Shown: positions 35,385 through 47,884, numbered from the stretch's first letter. The stretch: 64,000 bases of DNA from Tamarix chinensis (GCA_030549775.1 CM060171.1:60260360-60324359); one strand, 5' to 3'. The notes: generated by a model not told the origin, from the letters alone. Translations and numbers: made by a program.

Positions 35385-35910
35385 ATGACATTATTTAGTG
35401 GTTCTTCTTTTATAGGTCGTGAGATGCCGCACTTACCTATTATTTATATACTTCCACCATATTTGTGTATGACAACTGATGCAGATCTTCTGAGTCATGT
35501 GATATGGCTATACAATGAATTAGATCACTTGTTTGTGATCGGATCTTACTGTGATCCGTTCCATTTAAGCTTTTATCACTTACTTACATTTGACTTTGCC
35601 TCAAATAGAGCCATGGTTAGGGGCTTTAGCTATTTATTTACAATGGCTTGTCTACCATACTAATGCACCAAACACAAAATTTGTTGAGGGTTAGGTGCTT
35701 GTGGGATATTATGATTGGTTAGCTAGAGAGTTGACGGTAATAGATGATGAGTGGAGGTTTCATCATAGCTTACTGCCAAGTATCCACTATGGTTACCATA
35801 GAGTATCCATCACTAGACTCTTTGTTAATGATGTGAGGGAGCATATGATATATCGAGATGAGTGGATTTTGAGAGTGATAATTGCTAGTCAACCTAGGCA
35901 AGGCTACTGA
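35385..35910 (+). pseudogene. Unrecognised open stretch(es) within CACTA-2, possible captured or accessory gene
   Basis: Two open stretches, 35385-35663 (about 92 residues) and 35695-35910 (about 71 residues), are in different frames. A frameshift near 35640 plus one stop (TAG near 35690) would join them into one reading of roughly 170 residues ending ASQPRQGY. A splice-acceptor-like TTTTATAG lies just before GTCGTGAGATGCC near 35416. The composition looks protein-like (mixed, few low-complexity runs; for example GYYDWLARELTVIDDEWRFHH, LFVNDVREHMIYRDEWILRV). I do not recognise the family. It sits upstream of TNP2, where plant CACTA elements usually have only leader sequence. It could be a captured host fragment or an element-specific ORF. 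Confidence 0.4.
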
Positions 35911-36419
35911 TAGATTTTTTAGGGATGGTTAGGGGTTGTTCTTAGTTAGGTATTTTGGTTGTAGCAACCTTTTGATGTATATATTGTTATGTATTAGGAT
36001 TCTTCTTAATTTTTAGGTCTTGTTTAAAATACGCAATATGTATATCTTTTGAATTTACAACCCCTGAATAAAGATATAATATGTGAATACATATGAACTC
36101 TTTCTAAGCAATTGTAATTTGTGTATTGGTATATTTTTGGAAATGTGTTGAAATGGTTTGTATATATAGCAATAGAATAACATGATACATTATAGAAATA
36201 TAATTCTTTCTAAGCATGAGCGATTTGTGAATTGATAAGAGATATGGAAACATGTTGTAATTTTTGATATATATAGCAACAGAATAACATGATCCATTAT
36301 ACAAATATGAATTCTTTCTAATCATGAGCGATTTATGAATTAGTTTATAGAAGTGAATTAATTTATAATAATCATTTTTTCATAGAATACATATAGATTG
36401 GAAAATTATGGATCGGTAA

Positions 36420-38720
36420 TGGATGTTTGCAAACTGTTTGTGTAGAGAATATGACAAAGGAGTTGAATTTTTCATTAAGTTTGTTGTAAAATATGCTCAG
36501 GACTCTAGTAGAATAGGTTGTCTATGTTTGAATTATGCATATGTTCAATGTGTTAATGCTAATGATTTGAGAGATCATTTATTTGTATATATAATTGATA
36601 CAAGTTACACTCGTTGAATACGATATAGTGAGACAGAGTCTGAATATAATAATGAGGAATGTAGGGGAGAAAATAGTGGATCACTTGACAACACCGAGGG
36701 TGATTTGTTAGAGAAGATGAAATGTAAGGTTGAGAAATGTTTTTGAGATTATCCAAAAATGTTTGATAAGTTATTTAGTGACTCAAAAAAACTTTTGTAT
36801 AGTGATTGTAAGAAGTTTACTAGATTAACTGCTACCTTAAGCTTGTATAACTTAAAAGCATGTAACAGATAGAGTGATAAGAGTTTTACAAAATTATTGA
36901 GATTTGTTAAAGATATGATTTTTGATAATAATATTATGCCCTATTGTACTTATGAAGTGAAGAATATCCTTTTATCTATAGGTATGAGTTATGATATGAT
37001 ATAGGTATACTGCAATGAATGTATATTATTCCACAATGAATATGCATCTTTAGATAATTTTCCTAATCATGAACGCATAACACCATGATATAATAAGAAC
37101 AAGGTGTCATCTATGGTATTATGGCATTTTCCCATAATACTAAGATTTAGACTGATGTTTAATGATGTCCAAGATATGAAGGACTTGAGATAGAATGCTG
37201 ATGAGATTATAGATGTTAGGCTTTTGAGACATCCATACGACTCTCCACAATGGATGATAATTGATGGTTTATTTCCTAAATTTAGCAAATAACCAGGAAA
37301 CTAGCATCTTACACTTTCTACGGATAGTATGAATTCATACAATCAAGGCACATGCAATATATGACTGGTGATTTTAGTTATTTTCAATCTACGGTCGTGG
37401 ATCCACATGAAATACAAGTACATGATGTTGTTTTTACTCATTTTGGAGCCAAACCAAATGGGGAATGAATTTAATGTTTATTTAGTGCCTTTGATTGATG
37501 ATTTGAAATTTTTATGGGATACGGATTTTGAAGTATTTGACGTATGTGGTGAGATAAATTTCACTTTGAGAGCAATATTATATTGTACTATAAGTGATAT
37601 TCTTGTTTGTGGCAACTTGTCAGATTATAGTGTGAAAGGACATTAAGCATGTTTGATATGTGAGAATGATACTTTATTTGTTCAGCTAGCATATGACCTA
37701 AAGATTATTTTTCTCAGGTATCATAGATTTTTATCTAATAATTATCATTATCGTAGGAAAATGAATGCTTTCAATAGCTTTTTGGAAGAAGGGAATGTGC
37801 CAATCTGGTTGATGGGTAGACAAGTATATTTGACAATGAAACATTTGAAGGTGTAGTTTAGGAAGAAGAATAAAGATAAGCCTCCATCAATTGGGTGGAG
37901 AAGAGGTCTATATTATTCAAACTTCTATTTTGAAATCTCTATACATGAGACATATCCTCTATGCGATGGATATTGAGAAAAATGTATGTGATAGCCTTGT
38001 TAGTACATTATTTAATGTTCTATGAAAGACAAAATATGGCATCAACGCTTGATTATATATGGATAACATGGGAATGAGGCATGAGCTAGCACCACAAGAC
38101 AATATAAGAATAACATATTTATCACATGCTTACTGTACTCTCTCTTGAAAAGAGAAAATTATATTTTGTGAATTTTTTAATAGTGTCAAGGTTCTAGAAG
38201 GGTATTTTTTAAATATTAGAAAGCTAGTGTTGATGAAAGAGTTGAAACTAATTAACATGAAGCCCCATGATTTTCATATTTTGATGCAACATTTGATGTC
38301 AAAAGGATGAAGTGGATTTTTTCCCAAAGCGTGTTCAAACTACTATCACTAGGCTTTATTGGTTATTCAACGCACTCTGCTCTAAATTCATACACCCTAA
38401 TAGTCTAGATGCTTTGCAAAGAGGGATTGTGATGATATTAGGCCAACTTAAAATGTACTTTCATATCTCATTCTTTGACATTATAGTGCATCTAACCATT
38501 CACTTATTTTATGAGGTAAAAGTTTTAGGAAATGTCCATGGATGCTAGATGTACCCCTTTAAATAGTTTATAAAGTTGATAAAAGGTTACATGAATAATT
38601 GATATTAGCTAGAAGGTTGCATTTTTAAGAGTTACCTAGAAGAAGTGGTAATTGAATTTTGTATAAATTACTTGTCAAATGTTACAAATCTTGGTATTTC
38701 TAAGTCTCAGCATGCAAGGA
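36420..38720 (+). pseudogene. TNP2 transposase of CACTA-2, decayed (Transpos_assoc, Transposase_21, DUF4218)
   Basis: TNP2 is the CACTA transposase. Pieces in order are a Transpos_assoc-like domain (36423-36617: REYDKGVEFFIKF, RIGCLCLNYAY, DLRDHLF) and SVGMSYDMIQVYCNECILF (about 36970-37035). Then come WHFPIIPRFRLMF and LLRHPYDSPQWMIIDGLFP (about 37120-37290), followed by the Transposase_21 core at 37368-37646 (NEFNVYLVPLIDDLKFLWD, AILYCTISDILVCGNLS). CLICEND (the usual form is CPxC) and YHRFLSNNYHYRRKMNAF follow (37650-37860), then DUF4218-like FFPKRVQTTITRLYWLF, ALCSKFIHPNSLDALQ and FDIIVHLTIHLFYEVK (38312-38548). The open pieces keep family spacing but are separated by stops and shifts, so no intact product is expected. 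Confidence 0.85.
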
Positions 38721-39214
38721 AAATTAAAGGACGCGGTATTATGGGAAAATTATTTCGGCATGTAAGCCTTAGCATGCTTCGTAAATCACATATTTATATA
38801 TTAAATAAGAGTGATGATGTTTAGCCATATGTTGAAGAACATATGCATTCTTTGAAGATTGAAAATCCATAAAGGATTGAGAAACAAAAAATATTTAATT
38901 CATGCATTGGCTAAGAGATCACATCATTTTGCTTATTGAAATTTTTTGATGTCAATTTCTGAAACACTGCATTAGTTATCTCAAATGCCTTAGTAAGTTT
39001 TATCATATATCATCTATGCCATCAAAAAATATACTTTTTATACAAAACAAAATGATGAGAAGAGTACAATGTAGAACAATTGAGTGACTTTAGTGGCTGA
39101 GACAATGCATATTGCTAGTTCAAAAGACAAGAATCCAACATATGTAGATGTAAATTATTATGGCATGAGTGAACGGATTTGTGAGCTAGATTACACCGTG
39201 TGTTCAAGTACAAT

Positions 39215-39445
39215 TTTTTGGGTGCATATGGGTTGATAATGGTCATGGGTTTAGATATGAAGATGGGTTCACATTAGTAGATCTCAATAGGGTAGGACAT
39301 AAATAAGACCTATTTATCTTCACATCAAAAGCAACACAAGTTTTCTTTGTCACTAATCTTTCTAATAAAAGATGGTACATGGTAATGTCTACACAGAAAA
39401 GAAATGTCAGCAAATGTGAAGATGACCATGATGCCAATCGGAAGA
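39215..39445 (+). pseudogene. DUF4216-like C-terminal piece of the CACTA transposase gene
   Basis: The plus-strand reading DGFTLVDLNRVGHK, stop, DLFIFTSKATQVFFVTN, KRWYMVMSTQKRNV resembles the DUF4216 domain found downstream of DUF4218 in plant CACTA transposases, where the core usually reads like FILASQAEQVFYV followed by WHVVV. One in-frame stop is visible. Position and order are as expected for the 3' end of TNP2. Confidence 0.6.
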
Positions 39446-39789
39446 AAGACTATGCCAAAGCAGTTAAACGATAATAACAATGTCATTGCTAAGGAGAAAA
39501 TCTATGCAAGGGATGATTATTGTGAAGTAATATATGTATAAGATCATGAAACCAATCCAAAAGGATGGAATAAAAAGAGAAGGAAAAGAAGGAAATAAGG
39601 GTAACAACACTCTAACATGTTGGTAGAGTTTCCTTGTTATTTTAACTTCATATATTCTATACATTCACTAAACATTAGATTATCACTTATTTCATAACAT
39701 TACTTTATAAGGTATGTTTACTTGACACTTTAACTTTATATTTTTCAAATATATTTATTCATAGCCTTGTTTTTTCTAATTTATACATT

Positions 39790-41140
39790 GAAATTTCACA
39801 AAGATGTGAAGAAAAAAATTGTTGATATGGACTCTAGTGATGAAGAAGGGAAGAGAGGACTTAAAATAATGAGAATCATCAATGACATGAAAAATATAGA
39901 AGAATAAGTAAAGTTGAGATAGAATACATATAATCTTCCTATTGTCGAGTATGTAGATATGCTTCTCATATAAATGTCATTTATCATTCGTAATCATATT
40001 CCTATCTCCTAAAACTATTGGAACTAGGTGGCAAAAGGTTACAAGGAACATATTTGGCAAGAAGTCGCGGTAAATATATAAATTTGTTTGTTCATTTTTG
40101 GATGTCATATGTTATTATTTTTAATATAATAACATTGGTACACATATTTATGTCTTATTTTATAGAGAGTTTTCATCATCCTAGAGGTAAGGAATAAGTG
40201 ACTTCTTAGAAATTGGGTGAGCATTTAAGAATATTTAGGGCATACTTGGCCAATAAAAGAATGCTTAGAAAAAGGATGGTTCTTTAAGCATAAAACCCCC
40301 TAAGCTTTATGGTTTCATTGATCAAGATTTTTGGGACTAGTTTATTGCATATTGTCTTTCATAACATTTTAAGATATTTGTTGCATCACAATTAAGATTT
40401 TTGATTAAGAATATTTCATAGATATTAAAATAAACATGAGTAAATATTTTGGCTTGTAAAATAGGAGAAGAGTGCCAACAATGAAGAAATTGCTAAGAAA
40501 AATATTTACCACCATAAAATAGCTCAAAAAAGCTATGTATGCCTTGAAAAAGAGTTGGAATGACATTTTGATTTGTTGGTTTAAAATTTTAAGTAGAGAG
40601 TGTTATAATCATGTTGCTAATTTAAGTGTGTATTTTGGAATTATAGGTTGTAGCCTAGGACAATGATGGATATACTTCATCCATCAATATTGGTACATTA
40701 TGGATGAATGCTAGAGAAACAAAATGTAGATATCTTAATGAGGATGTACACGATGCAGTAAAAAAAATTGTAAGTTTGAAGATATGCCTAACCCTAGTTA
40801 GTTTTATTAGAACACACTATTATATTATATTTATTCCTATATTCTAAATTACATACATTTCAGGATGAACATAAAACATCAAATTCCATTGAGTGTGTAG
40901 ATCAATTTAACATCGTGTCACAAATAATAGGAATTGAAGAACACCTCGGAAGACATAAGAGTTTTGCATGAGGGGTTACAAGAACAAGTGTGTGTGATTG
41001 ATCATATGAAACCCAAAACATCAATGACCAAGTGTCTCTCTTGACCCAAAAATTAAATATGAACATTTGAATGGATGGGCACAATGAGAAAGAGTTGGCC
41101 TTCATATATAAAATCTCAAGAGTATAAGCTATCTGATTCA
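39790..41140 (+). pseudogene. Transposase_24-type accessory gene of CACTA-2, decayed
   Basis: Homologous exon by exon to 2780-4095 in CACTA-1. Both contain the DNA phrase TAGTGATGAAGAAGGGAAGAG, then KGYKEHIWQEV ending at a GTAAAT donor, an exon with RAYLANKRMLRKRM, an exon with AKNEEIAKKN and YVCLEKELE, an exon with SINIGTLWMNARETK, and an exon with IIGIEEHLGRHK. These are Transposase_24 features. Stops and frameshifts are spread throughout. It lies between the TNP2 gene and the Ulp1-like gene, the usual order in large plant CACTA elements. Confidence 0.72.
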
Positions 41141-41299
41141 GATACACATGATCTATTTCACATACCCAATGTAAACAGCTTAGAGACAGCTATGAAGCTA
41201 ATACACATTTTCTTCTCTTCCCGAGATAAGCATATCAAACTATGAATTACTATAAAATGTATAAAGTGTTAACTCAATAATTAACAATATGTACTTTTT

Positions 41300-41575
41300 T
41301 AGGGTTTGCATACATTTAACTTGTTAGATAATGACCCTTCAACTGTTTTTGTGAAATGAAGGATACAAATCAATTATAGTACCAAAATGCTAATAGTCCA
41401 TGGGTCTATCTTGGCTCCAAATATGAGGCTCTTATTTATTGATATTCTAATGATTTGAGATGCACCCTTATCTTGTTATAAAGAAGGTGTTAAGGTAGAT
41501 ACAGTGTTGGAAGCTCATGGAAGCTTTGTACCTTGGCCCACAGACAAGACATATCTCACTACTAAAGAGGTAATG
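41300..41575 (+). pseudogene. DUF8039-like segment of CACTA-2
   Basis: Plus-strand reading with VHGSILAPNMRLLFIDILM, DAPLSCYKEGVKVDTVLEAHGSFVPWPTDK. The pattern of a short beta-rich domain ending in GSFVxWP followed by a linker is typical of the segment between Transposase_24 and the Ulp1 peptidase in plant CACTA proteins. The reading has stops upstream. The assignment rests on the closing motif and on position. Confidence 0.5.
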
Positions 41576-42119
41576 CCATCCTCCATCCATGTTATACTTA
41601 ACATGTTACATAAATTGTTTACATATATATATGATCATTATATTTTGTTAAATACTATGAACTAATGAATCAAAAAATAAGAATGCTAATGAGAGAAGGG
41701 GAGAGAGGGTTATTAGTGGAAGGAGAAGAACAAGGAAGGAAAGAGAGCTAGATCAAAAAAATTGGTTGCCCGACAAAATATTCCATATTTAAAGAAGAAT
41801 CGATAACTACAAGAACTTCGCCAACTACCATTAGCTTTGGTAATAATGTATTTCTACACCAAAAACTATTTCAGTAGCAATCTAACTATAATTGGCAGTT
41901 CTTTCGAGTATGTTGGGAGGGACGATGCCATTTACATGGTATCTGCAAAGGTTATCAGCAACATTTATAAACATGAATGGAAGTGAATAACAAGTGTTGC
42001 CGTATATGTTAAGTAAGTATTATTTTATATCATATATATTATATTTTAACACTTTTTAATGATTTGTATAATTTTATGCCCTCTTATATATATATGAGTT
42101 ATTAGTTATTGATAAATAT

Positions 42120-42860
42120 GAATTATTATTGTCATTCATAGGTTAGTTGCTAGCCGAGTTGTGGCAGAGGGGGTGATATTTTCTATTGTGTTTGTGTGTC
42201 CATACTATATATTTGACCGTACTATAATAAGTAAGGGTAGATACATAAACTATATAGCGGATCATATCTTAAGTGAGGGGTACAACAAAAAACTTTATCA
42301 CATACCTCACCTCGCAAATGAACATTGGATTTTGTACATTATCCATGCCGATCAAAATAAAGTATATGTATTTGATTCCCTTAAGAAATATTATGTTCCC
42401 TTTACTATCTCTCTTTCTAATGGAAAATATTTAATTGATATGTTAGTGTACTTCTTACTTTGTTTTCTTATTTATGCATATATTATGTATAAATTTTTTG
42501 GAATATATAAAGTTATAATATTGTGTATCAACTTTATTTATTAGGGAACTATGAATAATGTATATAAGGAGAGACGGAAATAGTGTACTTGACCCAATGA
42601 ATATTAAGTATGAGCCTGTAATGATATGTAGAAGGATAAGTATTTTGTATTTTATTTCAATTCCAATTAAATATCTATAAGAACAACAAACTAATTAAAT
42701 TCATTTTACAATGTCCATAACAACAAAATGATACTAGTTGTGGATATTATGTTTGTAGAGTAATGTATTTTATACTCAAGAACAAATCTATGAATTTTTA
42801 ATTTTGGGTGGAAGATATGCATGAACTAATGTTGTTTTACACATTACAAATTTGGTAAAT
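42120..42860 (+). pseudogene. Ulp1-type (C48) cysteine peptidase of CACTA-2, nearly complete catalytic set but interrupted
   Basis: Ulp1-family proteases cleave SUMO-like conjugates; many plant CACTA and Mutator-like elements carry one of unknown function. The open stretch from 42161 includes the catalytic His in NEHWILYIIH (codon about 42323) and Asp in YVFDSL (codon about 42374). After an intron-like gap, 42715-42830 gives QQNDTSCGYYVCRVMYFIL, which has the Gln (42721-42726) and the nucleophile Cys (codon 42739-42741) of the QxxxxxCGYYV motif. A TAA stop stands directly before that Gln, and the exon joins are not clean. So the active-site residues survive while the reading frame does not. 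The first residue of the open stretch is a GTG codon; translation would enter from an upstream exon. Confidence 0.8.
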
Positions 42861-45287
42861 ATTCAAATATACAACGGTGTATGTGGGGTAAAGCAAAATT
42901 GCGTAATTTATAATAATAAAAAAAATAATAATTATGTTTTAATACTGATTCTTTTCTAAACCATTATTAAAGTCCTAATATATTATATATTTTAGGAGTT
43001 TTAAAGAATGGTTTTGACCAAAATCATTATTAAAACTAATGGTTACCAAAAAAAATCGCTGACAAATGGTGAATTAAATGTTTATTAAATATGAATCGGG
43101 GTTTAATTACTACGTTATTGCAAATTTAATGTTAAAATTTACATTTTAGTAACGGATTTGGCCGAAAATTGTTATTAAATCATGCGTTTAATGTTAATTA
43201 TTAATTATTGAGAGTTTTAATTACTGCTTTATTGGGATTTAAAATAGGATTGTTTTCATAGTTTTATAGTTGTTAAACCGTTTGTTTTAAAACGGCTATT
43301 AAAATTCTTTAACAACAACTGTAACTAAAGATTATTTCTGGGGTGGTGCTAGAAATTTGCAGATTTCAAACTCCGGGTAACATGGAATAAGTCAGTATTC
43401 GTTGATGAAAATACTGGGGGTCCTGGGAGCGTTGGTTTAGCGTACAGCTCAGCGCTTTCGCTTTCTTTCGATTACTAAAGTCATTCCTTTACACTGTCTT
43501 GGTAATGTTACAAAGATTTGCCGAAATACGGTGCACGAAGAAAAAACGCTTCTACTTAAGGAATGGGGCGGGGGGAGTCTTGGTAACGTGAAAAGGGGTT
43601 GGCTCTAGCCAAGCTACAGAGACGGAGACCCACCAATGGAGAACCATGTAGCTGAAAAGCCCGAAATGATAGATGCATGAAGGATAACCTAATCAAAAGG
43701 AGAGTGATGGAAACATAGATAAGAATAAGATAAGGGAGAAAACTTGTATGCAAGGACTTTTTGATGATGATGTTTTGTCACTATGTGATGTATTCACACA
43801 GCTCTCCCCCCTTTCTCGAGTTAAAAGGAAAAATTAAACCCATCTAACTAACAGGGACGAGGGTATGCAGTGTGCATGTAGTGGCACCACTATTCTCTGT
43901 TTAATTTCCGTGAATGATGCAGCAGGTGCTATTTTTCTTTGAGTTTCTTCGGACGAGGTGAAAAGGCATATTTTATTTTTATTTTTTTTTGATACGTTAC
44001 TTGATGACGACTAACAGTATTCTCCCTCGTCAAGGAGTGGTGGAGCTCTGTGGATGTTGGGATTTTGCTATCATGGAATGAGGGGAATCTTTTCTATACT
44101 TTTTCCACACAATATAAATAAGGTTATGTTGGTATTATTTGATTTTTGCTTATCTAGTCTACTATGATCTTGTCAGAAAAAAGTCCAATATGTTTTTAGA
44201 ACTTTAATTGTGGTGACTACTATTACTACTATTTGTGTTATGAACCTCTTTTTCTTTTCTTTTTTTATAATCTAATTTGTCTTAACCTTATTTGATTTGA
44301 TATGATCCGGCGAGTCTTGAAAATTAATAATGTGAGGAGGATTAATATCATACTTGTTAAACTTTTGATCATGATCTTATAATTTCATATACCGGCTATA
44401 TTTTATTTAATCTATTTAATATTTCAGAATTTATTCTTCATCTTATTCTCACTATATTTCTTTCCTTAACTCTAAATTTCAACCCTATTATTTGATACAT
44501 ACTAGAGGTTGAGCACCAACCGATGTGAAGAAAACGTAAGGGAAATATTAGTGGAGTTGGTTGTCAGAAAGAAAAAAAAATTACTTACAAAAATTTCAAA
44601 CTCTATATACAGAGTGAAATTATTGTATGAAAAAAAAATTTGTGATGTTATTAATTTACTATATTCTATTTAGTTTATAATTGTTCTTTTTTTTTATACC
44701 ATTAGCTTTGTTGTGTGTATAGTCTATATAATATTTCTTTTTTTATATGCATGTACTTAATAACTTGTGTTGTTACAACTTAATCAGTAATCAAATAAGA
44801 GTTTAGTAATGAACTTTTTATTGTTTTCAACTTTAAATGTAGAATTTTGTTGCGTACAATTATATTTAGATTATATTTTTGTTTATGTTATACGATTCGA
44901 TTACGGTAAACTAAGGCAGAATTTTGATTCTAACATTGTTATAAAATAGCCTAAGTCTAACAATAAATAAGTCGGCAAGTAGATACATGTGACGTATATG
45001 GTTAAGGCACCATAGCTTACTTTACATGCACCGTCTTCCTTGATATAATCGGGCATAAGGCCTTTGCCAAGAAAAAAGAAAGACAAATGACAAGTTAAAC
45101 ACACCAAAACCCATATGAAATTAGATTTGAGCCTGAATTTACCCTATGCCAGAAACAATGCCACTTCATTTTTCTAAGAAATGATAACTTTCCATACTTC
45201 TGTATATAAGTTGCTACCCTTTGATGTTCTAATAAATACAAATGATCAATTATAACATAATTTTTTGAAATGAGGCTCATAGTCTAA

Positions 45288-45521
45288 TATTTCCTCCGTT
45301 TCTCAAAGGTATTTTTGACAAATTTTAACGATAAACTTTGACTATTCATATTTTTTAATATTTATATTTATAAAAATTATATATATATTACATAAGTAAT
45401 TTTTGATAAGAATAAAACAACTATATTTTTACATCATAATGTATCATACTTTTAGAAAAATAAATTGTCAAAATTTATCCTTAAAAATCATGAAGACTTT
45501 CTTTTAGAAATAAATGAAGTA
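45288..45521. mobile_element. MITE, Stowaway-like (Tc1/mariner type), about 234 bp
   Basis: The left end TATTTCCTCCGTTTCTC and the right end, inverted TACTTCATTTATTTCT, are related. Inner parts are complementary too: TTTTAACGATAAACTTTGAC against the inverse TTTTTAAGGATAAATTTTGAC. The element is AT-rich with TA at both ends. The CTCCGTTTC start recalls plant Stowaway MITEs (usual CTCCCTCCGTCCC). No coding capacity; it would depend on a mariner transposase elsewhere. Confidence 0.6.
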
Positions 45522-46138
45522 ATATATTTCAAATGGAGAATTTTTTATATGGAAGGGAGTATGATTTAAGTCAAACTTTCATTTATTTATTTTTTGATAA
45601 TAGTCGAACATTCATTTAATTATTTTGATAAGAGTCGAACTTTCATTTAAGCGGGAAGCAAAGCCCAAGTCCAAGTCCTATCACGTATGATGGCACTCAA
45701 TGGACCACCATGTGGTAAAGGCTTGCAACTGGTACTCATATTCAACGGGCCATCATGTATAAGGCTCGAATAGTCCAAGTCAACGCAAGAGATCACTTTG
45801 ACGGTGTTTGTTTGGCATGAAAATACCATACGGATGGAACACAATTTTATCTATTTTAGGTCTCTTATATCAAGTATTTAATAATAATAAAAATATTTTT
45901 TTAAAAATATTTATTTTTGATCAAATTAAGATCTAAAATGAATATTATTCAATTTTTTAAATTTTAAATAAATTATACAAGATATATAAAATATAAAAGT
46001 AATTTTTCTACCCTTATTATCTCCATACCAAAACTAGCACTAACTAATATCTTCTAACTTAATATAGTGCATGGTTAAGTTAGGTTTCTGGGTTGAGGTT
46101 TACTAACATAATGAAATAATAGTTTGGGCTACGGTGCA

Positions 46139-46312
46139 TGGCCCAACTTCTTTGGGATGAATAAAGGCTCATAAGTCATGAGTAATAGTTCTATGTAAAA
46201 CTATATCGCTACGCCCAAAGCTGGATGACTACGTAGCCCAACTTCCAAGGAGTGAATAAAGGCTCATAAGTTATGAGTAATAGTTCTATTTAGAACTAGA
46301 TACTGATCACAT
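46139..46312 (+). repeat. Two-unit tandem duplication, about 95 bp
   Basis: GCCCAACTTC...GAATAAAGGCTCATAAG, CATGAGTAATAGTTCTAT at 46141 is repeated from 46236 with a few differences. Confidence 0.8.
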
Positions 46313-47182
46313 CGGTTTTATGACTCCGTCCGCGCTTGTGTAACCTTTTTCTTCTCTCCCAGAGTCGTTAACATATAAATTATTATAACTATCAATAAAT
46401 AATCAATTAGTGTGAACTACTTGGTTTGAGTTATAAAAGATTGACAGGTTTTATGTTATTTATCGCAACCCAATTTTATAAAATTCTATTAGTAGGTAGA
46501 CATAGCCCTCGGTTTTATCGTGCACCACCCCTATACAATTTAGATTGCTATACCCTAAAGTTAAGCAGTCTACGATTTAAATGATCAGTATGATTACTTA
46601 AGTCAATAAGATATTTTTAGCTTTTGTAGGTTGCTCCAAATTTGAAGCTCCACATTGACATTAAATAAATAGTTTTCCACATATATATTCTCACATGATA
46701 TTTTGTTGTTGCAATATTGTAGAGGATGAAGTTCCTTATGCGTATCTTTCGGTTTGGGTTTGGGTAACGTAGTTCGATCCAATCTTCTTCTTTTTGGGTC
46801 CTTCTAATACAAAGTTACTAATTTTTAATATTTTGATTAATTAATAGTAGTGTTTATTTAATTTTAGTTGAACCTTAAAGCCACCGCCATAATCATTACT
46901 CTTAAATACCATACATTACATTTTAATTGTGTTCTTAATTACCAATGGTTATATGTTAATAGTTTAATGAAAAATATTAACTTATAATTAAGCTACCTTA
47001 ATTACCAATCCTTACCCATAGATTTATTATCTGTTTTACTCCAATATAATTACATGTTAATGATCTAACATACAACACCAATCATTTTTGATGTGGAAGA
47101 TAATGAATGATTCATCTTCTACAATTTAGGACCTTTTATCCTAGGACTTGGGTGGAAAAATTCAGTTCCAAGAAGATGGAAA

Positions 47183-47863
47183 TGTGGATTATTGTTGATA
47201 ATTTATTGCACTTTGATAGGTTGATATTGATCTAATCCAATATCAAATCAATGCAATAGAGAATATGCTTAGTTTTCTTTAGAGAATAATCTTCAAATTC
47301 TTAAAAAAAAAAACTCTCACTTGATGAAGAAGTGAAAAGAGGGTTGAAGGGTAGCTCTTAATGCCGATTCTTATTCAATTCATGTTGTCCATTATGAATG
47401 TACAAGCACCTTATATATATATATATAAACATGCATGCCTAGCTTACTCTTTATTAACCAAGCCCATATAACCGACCTAATTAACAAAGATCAACTAAAG
47501 TGTATGCCTATATTACATATATAGTGATTACAATGACAAATTACAAACATTACAAAGTATACAATAAAATAACAAAGCCACAAAAAACCCTAAGTATGTA
47601 ATACATTGAATCATTATAGGTAATCAACCTTTGTGTCTTATAGCCTTGTCTTCCATGCAACTTTGTAATCCTTACAATTCCATTGTCTTGTACACAAGAT
47701 ATATTTGATGGATTGATCTTTCAAACATAAATAACACCTTCAAGAGTTACTTAACAAAAGATTAGAAGTATTAGGATCTTCAAGAACAATTGACACCATC
47801 TCTAAGTATGCTAACTCTTATTCTTCAATACTAGAAAAGGGATATTGAGATGCTCCTGAATCA
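47183..47863 (-). repeat. 3' LTR of the gypsy element
   Basis: It begins TGTGGATTATTG and ends CTGAATCA on the plus strand, immediately followed by TTCTCCCCTTTT (47864-47875), which on the minus strand is the polypurine tract AAAAGGGGAGAA. On the minus strand a TATATATATATAAGG promoter-like box lies near 47415-47430. No second copy is present for comparison, so the outer border rests on the TG/CA rule alone. Confidence 0.65.
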
Positions 47864-47880
47864 TTCTCCCCTTTTAAAGA
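47864..47880 (-). other. Polypurine tract of the gypsy element
   Basis: TTTAAAAGGGGAGAA on the minus strand directly precedes the TGATTCAG start of the LTR. Confidence 0.6.
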
Positions 47881-47884
47881 AGAA

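Larger units (their letters stand above)
34267..43348 (+). mobile_element. CACTA-2: long, formerly autonomous CACTA (En/Spm) transposon with TNP2 and Ulp1-type genes
   Basis: It starts CACTATTACGG (34267) and ends GGGTGGTG (43348), the inverted form of CACCACCC. The flanks TTA and CTA match at two of three positions, so the target duplication is probable but not exact. Subterminal repeats of AATAACGGTT-type motifs lie at about 34290-34510 and 42930-43320, the same motifs as in CACTA-1. Gene order on the plus strand is pyrimidine-rich leader (34540-34920), two unrecognised open stretches (35385-35910), TNP2 (36420-38720), a DUF4216-like piece (39215-39440), Transposase_24 (39790-41140), a DUF8039-like piece (41300-41570) and Ulp1/C48 peptidase (42120-42860). 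All carry stops or frameshifts. At about 9.1 kb it has the size of an autonomous element. Confidence 0.8.
43349..47182. other. Intergenic DNA between CACTA-2 and the gypsy element
   Basis: No recognisable gene. The first 700 bases are less AT-rich than average but have only short, unrelated open frames (43556-43753 minus). It contains one MITE-like element and a two-unit duplication listed separately. Confidence 0.5.

Noticed and set aside
43420..43470. tRNA-like sequence around GGGAGCGTTGGTTTAGCG
   Set aside because: No cloverleaf with consistent acceptor, D and T arms could be drawn, and no GGTTCGA-type T loop follows at the right distance.
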